Assembly (NCBI GenBank): GCA_964398195.1
Contig: CAYNLW010000031.1
Span: forward strand, 1 to 13,130
From: RFPI01 sp964398195
Lineage (GTDB): Bacteria > Pseudomonadota > Gammaproteobacteria > Burkholderiales > Methylophilaceae
Length of the DNA: 13,130 nt
Direction: 5' to 3'
This document shows, piece after piece, positions 1-6,404 of this stretch. Below the pieces are notes generated by a model. The model did no database searches. It had not been told where the DNA came from and was given only the letters and a program-made list of their open reading frames with translations. The number at the start of each line of letters is the position of its first letter. Position 1 is the first letter of the stretch. The position numbers were made by a program, and so were the translations under genes.

Positions 1-725
1 CTGCTAGAACCGATTAAAGTTTCTACCCCGCCTATCACCCCTTTACCGGCGATACGGGCTTCGAACATCAACTGGTTCATAAAGTATTTCAGCTCCTCAG
101 TCCAATGTTCTGGGGTGATATGTATGCCCATCGCTTTGGAGAAATCGTGTATGCCAAACACCACGTGTTTCACCGTGGCATACTGCATTAACTCATGGGC
201 GATTTTCAGTGAGCGTGGGTGTTCGATAATTGGCTGTATGGTGATTTTGTCATTCCAGCCGGCCAAGATATTCGACAAATCACGCACTTCTGCCGCGCCA
301 TAAGCCTCGCCAGCTTTGGCCAACATCACCACATCAATGGCGTCTGACATATCGCGGATAAAGGCGATATCTTTTTCATATTCTTCGGTACGGAAAGGAT
401 TGATACGCACCGCGATAGCAACGCTTTTCTTTTTCTCAAAAAAAGCTGGCAACTCTTGGCGCAATAACTCACGGCTCATTTCTTTTTGCCGACAGCCATC
501 TTCTAAGTCAAAAATCAAGGTATGCGCACTGGTATTCAGCGCGTGTTTTTTCATACGCTTAGAAGCCGCTTCTAGGTCTTCATAAATGCCCTGCGCGGGA
601 GAATATTTGACCGGCGGATAATAAAGCTGTATGCCCGGCCAATAGTCGCCCAACACGTGCGGCGACACCACCCGGCAGTAATCCGCAATCGCGTAAGGGT
701 CAGAGTTATAGGGTTGCTCTGTCAT
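1..725 (-). CDS. CitE/HpcH-superfamily CoA-ester lyase-like protein (3' end beyond window)
   Basis: I translated this gene by hand from the ATG at 725-723; 241 residues are visible and the frame is still open at base 1, so the C-terminus is missing. It belongs to the HpcH/HpaI aldolase and citrate-lyase beta (CitE) superfamily, TIM-barrel enzymes that make or break C-C bonds in malyl-CoA-type thioesters using Mg2+. Visible signatures are DLEDG at residues 73-77, an Arg in AVRIN near 107, a putative metal-ligand Glu in IIEHP (168) and an Asp in GIHDFSKAMG (194). The first 60 or so residues are longer than in a minimal CitE. The start codon overlaps the sdhE stop by 4 nt (ATGA), so it is probably cotranslated with sdhE and belongs to the sdh operon. 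In many betaproteobacteria gltA follows sdhE, so a lyase here is unusual. The substrate is unknown; malyl-, methylmalyl- or citramalyl-CoA are possible. Confidence 0.85.
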   Translation of the reverse strand, partial: MTEQPYNSDPYAIADYCRVVSPHVLGDYWPGIQLYYPPVKYSPAQGIYEDLEAASKRMKKHALNTSAHTLIFDLEDGCRQKEMSRELLRQELPAFFEKKKSVAIAVRINPFRTEEYEKDIAFIRDMSDAIDVVMLAKAGEAYGAAEVRDLSNILAGWNDKITIQPIIEHPRSLKIAHELMQYATVKHVVFGIHDFSKAMGIHITPEHWTEELKYFMNQLMFEARIAGKGVIGGVETLIGSS

Positions 726-1030
726 GGTTCTGTCCTGTTCCGGCATTTAAGCTCAGCTCTTAATTTTGCTAATACTTGTTGCGCGACTGCATCAACGCCC
801 TCATCAGATACAGTCAATAACTTCCATAATTGTTGATCGGGCAAATCCAGCAAATCATTCAGCGCCGCCATTTGTGCAGGCGTTAGCTGTGCCAAATGCT
901 GATTGACGAAATCGACAAACAGCAAATCCAGCTCCAACATGCCGCGCCGACAGCGCCAACGCAAGCGCGCCAAAGCCGCTTGTTGCTGGCTGGCGGGGTT
1001 GCTACTGAGGCTGTTGGGGTAGCTGTGCAT
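722..1030 (-). CDS. sdhE: SdhE, succinate dehydrogenase FAD assembly factor (YgfY/CptB family)
   Basis: This encodes a 102-residue cytosolic protein of the SdhE/Sdh5 family, which helps attach FAD covalently to the flavoprotein SdhA. The family signature RGxxE is present as RRGMLELD (R29, G30, E33), in the expected helical context (ALARLRWRCRRGMLELD). The core ends near residue 75; about 20 N-terminal residues (Ser/Asn/Gln-rich) are an extension and the true start could be internal. However, the ATG at 1030 directly abuts the sdhB TAA (TAAATG), which supports translational coupling from that start. Its place right after sdhB matches the common beta- and gammaproteobacterial arrangement. The TGA stop overlaps the next gene's ATG. 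Confidence 0.9.
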   Translation of the reverse strand: MHSYPNSLSSNPASQQQAALARLRWRCRRGMLELDLLFVDFVNQHLAQLTPAQMAALNDLLDLPDQQLWKLLTVSDEGVDAVAQQVLAKLRAELKCRNRTEP

Positions 1031-1735
1031 TTAGTCTTGTGCCAATTTGCGTTTTACTTTTAAGGCCTTGATTTCGTTAATCGCCTTAGACGGATTCAGC
1101 CCTTTAGGGCAGACATCAACGCAATTCATAATGTTATGACAGCGGTATAAACGATACGGGTCTTCTAGATTTTCTAAGCGTTCTTGTTGTGCCTGATCAC
1201 GGCTATCGACAATAAAACGATAGGCCTGCATCAATCCAGCAGGGCCGACGAATTTATCGGGATTCCACCAAAACGAGGGGCAAGAGGTGGTGCAAGCACC
1301 GCACAAAATACATTCATACAAGCCATCTAATTTGGCTCTGTCTTCCGGTGACTGCAAACGCTCGGTGGCAGGCGGTGGATCGTTATTGATCAGATATGGC
1401 TTTATCGAATTGTAGTGCTCAAAAAACTGCGTCATATCGACGATTAAATCGCGTATCACAGGCAAGCCCGGCATAGGTCTTAATACGATGGGCTGTTTTA
1501 AATCCGCCAAGGGGGTGATACAAGCCAAACCATTTTTGCCATTGATATTCATCGCATCAGAACCGCATACCCCCTCGCGACAGGAGCGGCGCAAACTCAA
1601 GCTATCGTCCATTTCTTTGATCTGAATCAGGGCGTCTAGCAACATACGCGTATCGGGCGTCAGCTCGATATCGTAATCCTGCATATAGGGTTCCTTATCC
1701 ACGTCTGGATTAAAGCGGTAAATCGAAAATTTCAT
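1031..1735 (-). CDS. sdhB: Succinate dehydrogenase iron-sulfur subunit
   Basis: This 234-residue protein carries electrons from SdhA FAD to the membrane quinone site through three Fe-S clusters. The N-terminal plant-type ferredoxin domain holds the [2Fe-2S] ligands C52, C57, D60 and C72 (SCREGVCGSD...GLAC); Asp at the third position also occurs in E. coli SdhB. The C-terminal ferredoxin domain has C142, C145, C148 and C209 for [4Fe-4S] and C152, C199, C205 for [3Fe-4S] (CILCGACTTSC and CHNIMNCVDVCPKG). The length is normal for the family. A good ribosome-binding site (GGAAGGGG, complement of 1743-1750) lies 7 nt upstream of the ATG. A 38-nt gap separates it from sdhA, the widest spacing inside the sdh genes. 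Confidence 0.97.
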   Translation of the reverse strand: MKFSIYRFNPDVDKEPYMQDYDIELTPDTRMLLDALIQIKEMDDSLSLRRSCREGVCGSDAMNINGKNGLACITPLADLKQPIVLRPMPGLPVIRDLIVDMTQFFEHYNSIKPYLINNDPPPATERLQSPEDRAKLDGLYECILCGACTTSCPSFWWNPDKFVGPAGLMQAYRFIVDSRDQAQQERLENLEDPYRLYRCHNIMNCVDVCPKGLNPSKAINEIKALKVKRKLAQD

Positions 1736-1773
1736 CTCATAGCCCCTTCCAATAATGCCCTGTCTTGCACTGC

Positions 1774-3537
1774 CTAATAAGTTCTTGCCACCAGCGGAAA
1801 ACTATCCACCGTCAGCGGTTTTAAGCGCACTGGTTTGTAATCTAAGCGATTGCCTTCGCGGTAATACAGCGAATGGCTCAGCCATTGTTGGTCATCGCGT
1901 TGCGCAAAGTCCTCGCGACAATGTGCACCACGGCTCTCTTGTCTGGCTTCCGCTGCCAACATGGTGGCTTTAGCCACCTCGATAAGATTTTGCAATTCCA
2001 AGGCTTCCACACGCGCGGTGTTGAATACCTGACTTTTATCTTGAATCATCAGATGTTGCGTACGCTCAGCGATTTGCAAGATTTGCTCACAGCCCTTGCG
2101 CATTAAATCTGGGAAGCGGAATACCCCACAATGCGCTTGCATACAGCGTCGCATAGCGTCGCCTACCTCGGCTACTTGCTCGCCATTGCTTTGTTGGTCG
2201 AGTTGATTTAAGCGCGCCAAGGTCAAATCTGCGTAGTCTTTAGGCAAGGGTTTATGCGCTTGCTGAGCGATCACTTTGACAGTGTGATTGCCGGCAGCGC
2301 GGCCGAATACCATCAGGTCTAATAAAGAGTTAGAACCCAAACGATTGGCGCCATGCACCGATACGCAAGCACATTCACCTATGGCGTATAAACCCTGCAC
2401 CACTTTACCGCCATCTACTACTTGTCCGTCTAAATTGGTGGGAATGCCACCCATCATATAGTGCACGGTAGGCACCACAGGAATAGGCGATTGCGCTGGA
2501 TCGACATTGGCAAATTTCATAGCGATTTTGCGTATGCCAGGCAAGCGACTTTCAATCACTTTCTCGCCCAAGTGGTCTAATTTAAGCAATACCGCTTGAC
2601 CATCTGCACCCACTCCACGGCCTTGTTTAATCTCGGTGGCAATGGCGCGTGACACCACATCGCGACTGGCTAAATCCATGGCTTGCGGAGCATAACGTTG
2701 CATAAAACGTTCGCCGTCTGCGTTGACCAAATAGCCGCCCTCGCCACGCACCCCTTCGGTAATCAACACCCCAGCGCCGGCCACCCCGGTCGGATGGAAT
2801 TGCCAGAACTCCATATCCTGCAAGGGGATACCTACCCGTGCCGCCATGCCCAAGCCATCGCCAGTATTGATAAAGGCATTGGTGCTGGCATGGAAGATAC
2901 GTCCGGCGCCGCCAGTGGCAAATAGCGTGGCTTTGGCATGCAAGGCATACACTTGGCCGGTTTCAATTTCCATGGCGGTCACGCCTAATACATCGCCGTC
3001 TTGGTCGCGAATTAAATCGAGTGCGAACCATTCAATTAAAAAATCGGTTTTGGCATACACATTGCGCTGATACAGCGTATGCAACATGGCGTGGCCAGTT
3101 CTATCGGCCACCGCACAAGTACGCGCCACCGATTCGGCGCCGTAGCGTTTGGACATGCCACCGAATGGGCGCTGGAAAATTTTGCCGTTATCCAAACGAT
3201 CGAACGGCATACCGAAATGCTCTAATTCATAAATCGCTTGTGCCGCGTTTTTGCACATAAATTCAATGGCATCTTGGTCGCCCAAATAATCCGAGCCTTT
3301 GATGGTGTCATACATATGCCAATGCCAGTTGTCTTCCCCCACATTGCCCAAAGCGGCGGCTATCCCGCCTTGCGCTGCCACGGTGTGCGAGCGCGTGGGG
3401 AATACTTTGGACAGCACCGCCACGCTAGCACCGCTCTCAGCCAGTTGTAGCGCAGCGCGTAGCCCTGCCCCACCACCGCCGACCACGATGGCATCATATT
3501 GTTTGACTTGAATCTGATTCACTGAAGTGGCACTCAT
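1774..3537 (-). CDS. sdhA: Succinate dehydrogenase flavoprotein subunit
   Basis: This is the catalytic subunit of respiratory complex II, oxidising succinate to fumarate on the cytoplasmic face of the membrane. I start it at the ATG at 3537, giving 587 residues; the open frame reaches a TTG at 3549, but that lies inside sdhD and the ATG forms a TAATG junction with the sdhD stop. Visible features are the dinucleotide-binding GGGGAG near residues 20-25, H51 in SHTVAAQGG (the His that bonds FAD covalently), the substrate-site segment HPTGVAGAGVLITEGVRGEGG, the HYMMGG segment, and HGANRLGSNSLLD carrying the second FAD/substrate Arg. Length and all key motifs are intact. It is translationally coupled to sdhD. 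Confidence 0.97.
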   Translation of the reverse strand: MSATSVNQIQVKQYDAIVVGGGGAGLRAALQLAESGASVAVLSKVFPTRSHTVAAQGGIAAALGNVGEDNWHWHMYDTIKGSDYLGDQDAIEFMCKNAAQAIYELEHFGMPFDRLDNGKIFQRPFGGMSKRYGAESVARTCAVADRTGHAMLHTLYQRNVYAKTDFLIEWFALDLIRDQDGDVLGVTAMEIETGQVYALHAKATLFATGGAGRIFHASTNAFINTGDGLGMAARVGIPLQDMEFWQFHPTGVAGAGVLITEGVRGEGGYLVNADGERFMQRYAPQAMDLASRDVVSRAIATEIKQGRGVGADGQAVLLKLDHLGEKVIESRLPGIRKIAMKFANVDPAQSPIPVVPTVHYMMGGIPTNLDGQVVDGGKVVQGLYAIGECACVSVHGANRLGSNSLLDLMVFGRAAGNHTVKVIAQQAHKPLPKDYADLTLARLNQLDQQSNGEQVAEVGDAMRRCMQAHCGVFRFPDLMRKGCEQILQIAERTQHLMIQDKSQVFNTARVEALELQNLIEVAKATMLAAEARQESRGAHCREDFAQRDDQQWLSHSLYYREGNRLDYKPVRLKPLTVDSFPLVARTY

Positions 3538-3893
3538 TAGACTATCCAAACGATGATCAAAATAATTAAGGCATAGATGGCTGAAGCAAGCTTAGCCACC
3601 GCTTGCACCCGACTGCGCACAACAGGGTGGTGCAAATAATCCATGGTGATTTCTTTCACCCCTATCCAAGCGTGATAAATCAACGCCCAAGCAAAGATTA
3701 AGCTGCTTAACTTAAACCATAAGGGTTGACACCAAGCCTGCCAGTGTTGCGCTTGTTGCTGTATATCCAGCCCTTGTAATTCAGGCGCATCAAGCCATAG
3801 ACGTAGCGGCAGCATAATGAAGTAAAGCAACATCAAACCTGCACTAATGCGCTGCCATGCCCAATCAGAAAATCCATGTGCGCTGTTTACCAT
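3537..3893 (-). CDS. sdhD: Succinate dehydrogenase hydrophobic membrane anchor subunit
   Basis: This 118-residue integral membrane protein with SdhC anchors the enzyme, binds haem b and forms the ubiquinone site. Three hydrophobic helices can be seen at about residues 17-35, 57-78 and 97-117. The motif YHAWIGVKEITMDYL matches the SdhD haem region: H74 is the likely haem ligand and Y86, in DYL, the quinone-site Tyr. The ATG at 3893 overlaps sdhC by 7 nt, and its TAA shares one base with the sdhA ATG, so expression should be coupled on both sides. Confidence 0.93.
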   Translation of the reverse strand: MVNSAHGFSDWAWQRISAGLMLLYFIMLPLRLWLDAPELQGLDIQQQAQHWQAWCQPLWFKLSSLIFAWALIYHAWIGVKEITMDYLHHPVVRSRVQAVAKLASAIYALIILIIVWIV

Positions 3894-4261
3894 ATCGCCA
3901 CCGCAAACCAGATTAGCAACAAGCCTGTCACCACCAGCACCACCATGCTAGAAGCGCGTGCATAGCGCAAACGCAAGCCTAGATGAGCGTCTAATGCCAA
4001 GTGACGTATGCCAGCGCAGGCATGATGGAAAAATGCCCATGCCAGCAGGATTAGCAACAGTTTCACTAGCAGGGAATGGAGTAAGCCCTGCGCTAACTGA
4101 TACGCTGAATCACCGCTGACAGTGAGCCACAACAACGCCAACCAAAACGGCAAACTTACAAATAACAGCGCACCACTGACACGATGCATAATCGACACCA
4201 AGGCCGGTACCGGCAGGCGTATGGTCAGTAGATTTAAATTTTTAGGTCTTTGCCTAGCCAT
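3887..4261 (-). CDS. sdhC: Succinate dehydrogenase cytochrome b556 subunit
   Basis: This 124-residue protein is the larger membrane anchor of complex II. The N-terminus carries the family pattern RPKNLNLLTIRLPVPALVS followed by IMHRVSG, with S23 and R27 in the positions of the quinone-binding Ser and Arg. Three membrane helices lie at about 28-50, 60-82 and 104-124. FFHHACAGIRHLALD contains the likely haem-ligand His (H80), matching the HxxxGIRHxxxD pattern of the family. Its ATG shares one base with the stop of the malic enzyme gene (TAATG), so sdhC is probably translated by coupling to that gene rather than from a separate leader. Confidence 0.94.
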   Translation of the reverse strand: MARQRPKNLNLLTIRLPVPALVSIMHRVSGALLFVSLPFWLALLWLTVSGDSAYQLAQGLLHSLLVKLLLILLAWAFFHHACAGIRHLALDAHLGLRLRYARASSMVVLVVTGLLLIWFAVAIW

Positions 4262-5460
4262 TATTCACCCCGTCTAGCCGCCTCTGCTACGCTGGCAGAA
4301 ACGCGTTCTTTTAAGCGTGGATCAAAAGGTTTAGGAATAATGTATTGCTTGCCAAAGCTTAAGCTGGACAAGTTATATGCCTTCAACACTTCCTCCGGCA
4401 CAGGCTCACGCGCCAACTCAGCCAAGGCTTTGGCAGCGGCCACTTGCATGCCTATGGTGATTTGTTTAGCGCGCGCATCTAGCGCACCTCTAAATAAATA
4501 CGGAAAGCACAAAGCGTTATTCACTTGATTAGGAAAATCTGAACGACCGGTGGCCATTAAAATATCATCACGCACTTGATGCGCCAGCGACGGCAAAATT
4601 TCTGGATCGGGGTTAGCCAAGGCAAATACCACAGGATTTTTCGCCATCTTGCTTAATAGCTCAGCGGGCAAGGCATTGGCGGCAGATACACCGATAAACA
4701 CATCAGCGTCCTGCATGGCATCGGCTAAAGTATGAATATCGCGGCTAGTCGCCAACTCACGATTCATATCATGCAAATCGGCTCTATCAGCGCGTATCAC
4801 TCCTTGCTTATCTAGCATCACAATATGTTGCGCGCCCATGGTTTTTAATAAGCGCGCACAAGCACAACCCGCTGCGCCAGCGCCTAAAAATACGATACGC
4901 GCCTGCGCCAATTGTTTACCTTGCAAATGCAGGGCATTTAACAAGGCCGCGCCGACGATTACCGCAGTGCCATGTTGGTCATCGTGAAACACCGGGATAT
5001 CCAAACGCTCGCGCAATTCTTTTTCTATGCGAAAGCAATGCGGCGCAGCAATATCTTCTAGATTAATGCCACCAAAGGTCGGGGCAATATTCACTACTGT
5101 TTCAATAAAAGCCTCTACGCTAGGCGCAGTGACTTCGATATCAAACACATCGATATCGGCAAAGCGCTTAAACAATACCGCCTTGCCTTCCATCACCGGC
5201 TTGCTGGCCAAGGCACCCATATTGCCCAAGCCTAATACTGCGGTACCATCGGTAATCACCGCGACTAGATTGCCTTTATTGGTATATTGATAGGCCAAGC
5301 TGGCATCGCGATTGATTTCGCGCACGGGCTCAGCCACACCTGGGGTATAAGCCAAGGATAAATCGGCTTGCGTGGCGCAGGGCTTGGAAGATTCCACCGA
5401 TAGCTTGCCCGGTTTAGGAAACTGATGGTAATGCAAGGCTTGTTGTTTTAAATCCGACAT
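4261..5460 (-). CDS. Malic enzyme, short stand-alone form (oxaloacetate-decarboxylating malate dehydrogenase)
   Basis: This 399-residue enzyme should convert malate to pyruvate and CO2 with reduction of NAD(P)+. Visible features are Y38 in AYTPGVAEP and K93 in EGKAVLFK (catalytic Tyr/Lys pair), metal ligands E135-D136 in NLEDIAAPH and D160-D161 in HDDQHGTA, and a Rossmann loop GAGAAG at 193-198. Asp217 follows the second strand (IVMLDKQG), but cofactor preference cannot be settled by eye. It resembles the N-terminal half of MaeB, but the roughly 330-residue phosphotransacetylase-like C-terminal domain typical of proteobacterial MaeB is absent, and the stop abuts sdhC exactly, so this looks like a genuine short form. 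A strong ribosome-binding site (GGGGAG, complement of 5467-5472) lies 6 nt before the ATG. It appears to be the first enzyme gene of the sdh operon. Confidence 0.93.
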   Translation of the reverse strand: MSDLKQQALHYHQFPKPGKLSVESSKPCATQADLSLAYTPGVAEPVREINRDASLAYQYTNKGNLVAVITDGTAVLGLGNMGALASKPVMEGKAVLFKRFADIDVFDIEVTAPSVEAFIETVVNIAPTFGGINLEDIAAPHCFRIEKELRERLDIPVFHDDQHGTAVIVGAALLNALHLQGKQLAQARIVFLGAGAAGCACARLLKTMGAQHIVMLDKQGVIRADRADLHDMNRELATSRDIHTLADAMQDADVFIGVSAANALPAELLSKMAKNPVVFALANPDPEILPSLAHQVRDDILMATGRSDFPNQVNNALCFPYLFRGALDARAKQITIGMQVAAAKALAELAREPVPEEVLKAYNLSSLSFGKQYIIPKPFDPRLKERVSASVAEAARRGE

Positions 5461-5484
5461 AAAAATCTCCCCAATATTGCTTGT

Positions 5485-5508
5485 GCGTATGCCGCGATGG
5501 CATCACGC
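5485..5508 (-). other. Hairpin in the leader between the GntR gene and the malic enzyme gene
   Basis: In the 52-nt gap the transcript can fold GCGT-G-ATGCC / loop ATCGC / GGCAT-ACGC: nine base pairs with one bulged G and a 5-nt loop. No U-run follows, so it does not look like an intrinsic terminator. It sits just upstream of the malic enzyme ribosome-binding site and could be an mRNA processing or stability element that sets regulator and enzyme levels apart. The function is inferred; only the base pairing is seen. Confidence 0.4.
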
Positions 5509-5512
5509 GCCA

Positions 5513-6253
5513 CTATTCCAAATCTGCTTGATAGTGATAGTAGTCCGTTAAACACAAGCCCAAACGCCATTCCAAAGGACGATTGCCATAGCTATAAGCA
5601 ATGCGTTCAATTTGTAATAATGGTGTGGCTTTTTTCAGACCTAGCGCACGCGCCACTTCGGCAGGCGCCTCTACAGCACGAATTTCCTCATGTGCCCCTA
5701 TCATAGGAATGCCATACAGCTCTTCATACATTCTGTATAGCGAACCCTTGTAATCATCGACTTGCTTGCCGTTTAAGCCATTAAATTCTTGTGCTGGCAA
5801 CACGATATGGTCATAAATAAGTGGGCGACCAGCAAAGATTAATAAACGTTTGATTTCGATAATGGCAGCGCCGGTTTTTAGATTTAATTTTTTGGCCACC
5901 TTGGCGCTGGCTTTGCCACGCACACAAGAAATCAATTGATTTTGCGGCAAGGCTTTCTTGCCATCTGGCCCAGCCAACCGCAAAAAGCGCAACTTTTGCA
6001 CTTCTGCATTATGCGTGCTGACATAAGTGCCCTTGCCTTGTCTGCGCGTCAAAATATTTTCTGACACCATAGCATCGATGGCTTTTCGCACTGTGCCTTG
6101 GCTTACCTGAAAGCGCGCAGCCAATTCCATTTCGCTAGGAATCAGCTCGCCAGCGCGCCATTCGCCATCAATCAAACTCTGCGTCAGCATGCGCTTGATC
6201 TGCTCATACAGCGGCTGATAAGTCAGGATGTTAGAAGCTACGTTATTCATCAT
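5513..6253 (-). CDS. GntR-family (HutC/UTRA subfamily) transcriptional regulator
   Basis: This 246-residue DNA-binding protein has an N-terminal winged helix-turn-helix at about residues 12-80 with the hallmark run LIPSEMELAARFQVSQGTV, then RKAIDAMVSENILTRRQGKGTYVS. The C-terminal two-thirds (about 87-240) fit a UTRA ligand-binding domain (LRLAGPDGK..., PLIYDHIVLP, PLLQIERIAYSYGNRPLEWRLG), which in this subfamily senses a small metabolite. Two adjacent ATGs (6253, 6250) are possible starts and the Shine-Dalgarno is weak. It heads the sdh arm and faces the Mch/prp arm across a 151-bp control region, so it probably regulates both. The inducer is unknown; an organic acid or CoA ester of these pathways is a reasonable guess. 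Confidence 0.93.
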   Translation of the reverse strand: MMNNVASNILTYQPLYEQIKRMLTQSLIDGEWRAGELIPSEMELAARFQVSQGTVRKAIDAMVSENILTRRQGKGTYVSTHNAEVQKLRFLRLAGPDGKKALPQNQLISCVRGKASAKVAKKLNLKTGAAIIEIKRLLIFAGRPLIYDHIVLPAQEFNGLNGKQVDDYKGSLYRMYEELYGIPMIGAHEEIRAVEAPAEVARALGLKKATPLLQIERIAYSYGNRPLEWRLGLCLTDYYHYQADLE

Positions 6254-6262
6254 GTTGCCAAG

Positions 6263-6284
6263 TTTACAACAACAGTTTTGTAAA
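6263..6284. repeat. Inverted repeat TTTACAA-N8-TTGTAAA near the GntR start
   Basis: Two perfect 7-bp arms (6263-6269 and 6278-6284) are separated by 8 bp, a little upstream of the GntR start codon. Centre-to-centre spacing of the arms is 15 bp, not a clean helical turn. It could be an autoregulatory operator or simply an AT-rich coincidence. Confidence 0.35.
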
Positions 6285-6297
6285 AGTCTAGAGTTTT
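6282..6297. repeat. Imperfect palindrome AAAAGTCTAGAGTTTT
   Basis: This 16-bp element is symmetric except for the G/G pair flanking the central TCTAGA. It overlaps the right arm of the previous inverted repeat and lies just left of the TCTTATATAAGA palindrome, adding to the density of symmetric sites expected of a regulator-bound region. Confidence 0.35.
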
Positions 6298-6300
6298 ATG

Positions 6301-6318
6301 TCTTATATAAGATATCTT
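6301..6318. promoter_or_regulatory. Overlapping perfect palindromes, candidate GntR operator
   Basis: TCTTATATAAGA (6301-6312) is a perfect 12-bp palindrome, and AAGATATCTT (6309-6318) is a perfect 10-bp palindrome sharing AAGA with it. Together they give three alternating TCTT/AAGA half-sites directly upstream of the -35 box of the rightward promoter. Dimeric GntR-family proteins bind short AT-rich palindromes, so this is the best operator candidate in the window. Binding is inferred. Confidence 0.5.
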
Positions 6319-6322
6319 TTTA

Positions 6323-6351
6323 TTGACATGATTTTTTTTGCTAGATAAAAT
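6323..6351 (+). promoter_or_regulatory. Sigma70-type promoter for the CitE-Mch-prp operon
   Basis: A perfect -35 TTGACA (6323-6328) is followed after 17 bp by a -10 TAAAAT (6346-6351). Spacing is optimal and transcription would start near 6358, leaving a leader of about 45 nt before the ATG at 6405. The strength of the match suggests a promoter that needs repression, which fits the adjacent palindromes and regulator gene. Confidence 0.7.
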
Positions 6352-6404
6352 CAAATGAAGCGCAAATTTTTTTCAGCTGCGCAAAATTTCAGGGAAGGTT
6401 TGAG

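Larger units (their letters stand above)
6254..6404. promoter_or_regulatory. Divergent intergenic control region
   Basis: These 151 AT-rich bases separate the two divergent arms and must hold promoters for both. Beyond the rightward promoter and palindromes listed separately, I see no small gene. No convincing consensus promoter stands out for the leftward GntR transcript; a weak TAGACT / TAAACT pair with an 18-bp spacer can be read on the minus strand, but I do not trust it. Confidence 0.7.

Noticed and set aside
115..585. Plus-strand open frames of 62 and 89 residues
   Set aside because: They lie antisense to the CitE-like gene, whose minus-strand frame is open throughout with clear family motifs; no ribosome-binding site or recognisable protein.
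1755..3511. Several plus-strand open frames of 70-80 residues over sdhA
   Set aside because: All are antisense shadows of the well-conserved sdhA frame and show no domain.
4261..5460. Malic enzyme as a frameshifted remnant of a longer MaeB
   Set aside because: The frame is intact, all catalytic residues are present, and the stop codon forms a precise overlap with sdhC, leaving no room for a lost C-terminal domain.
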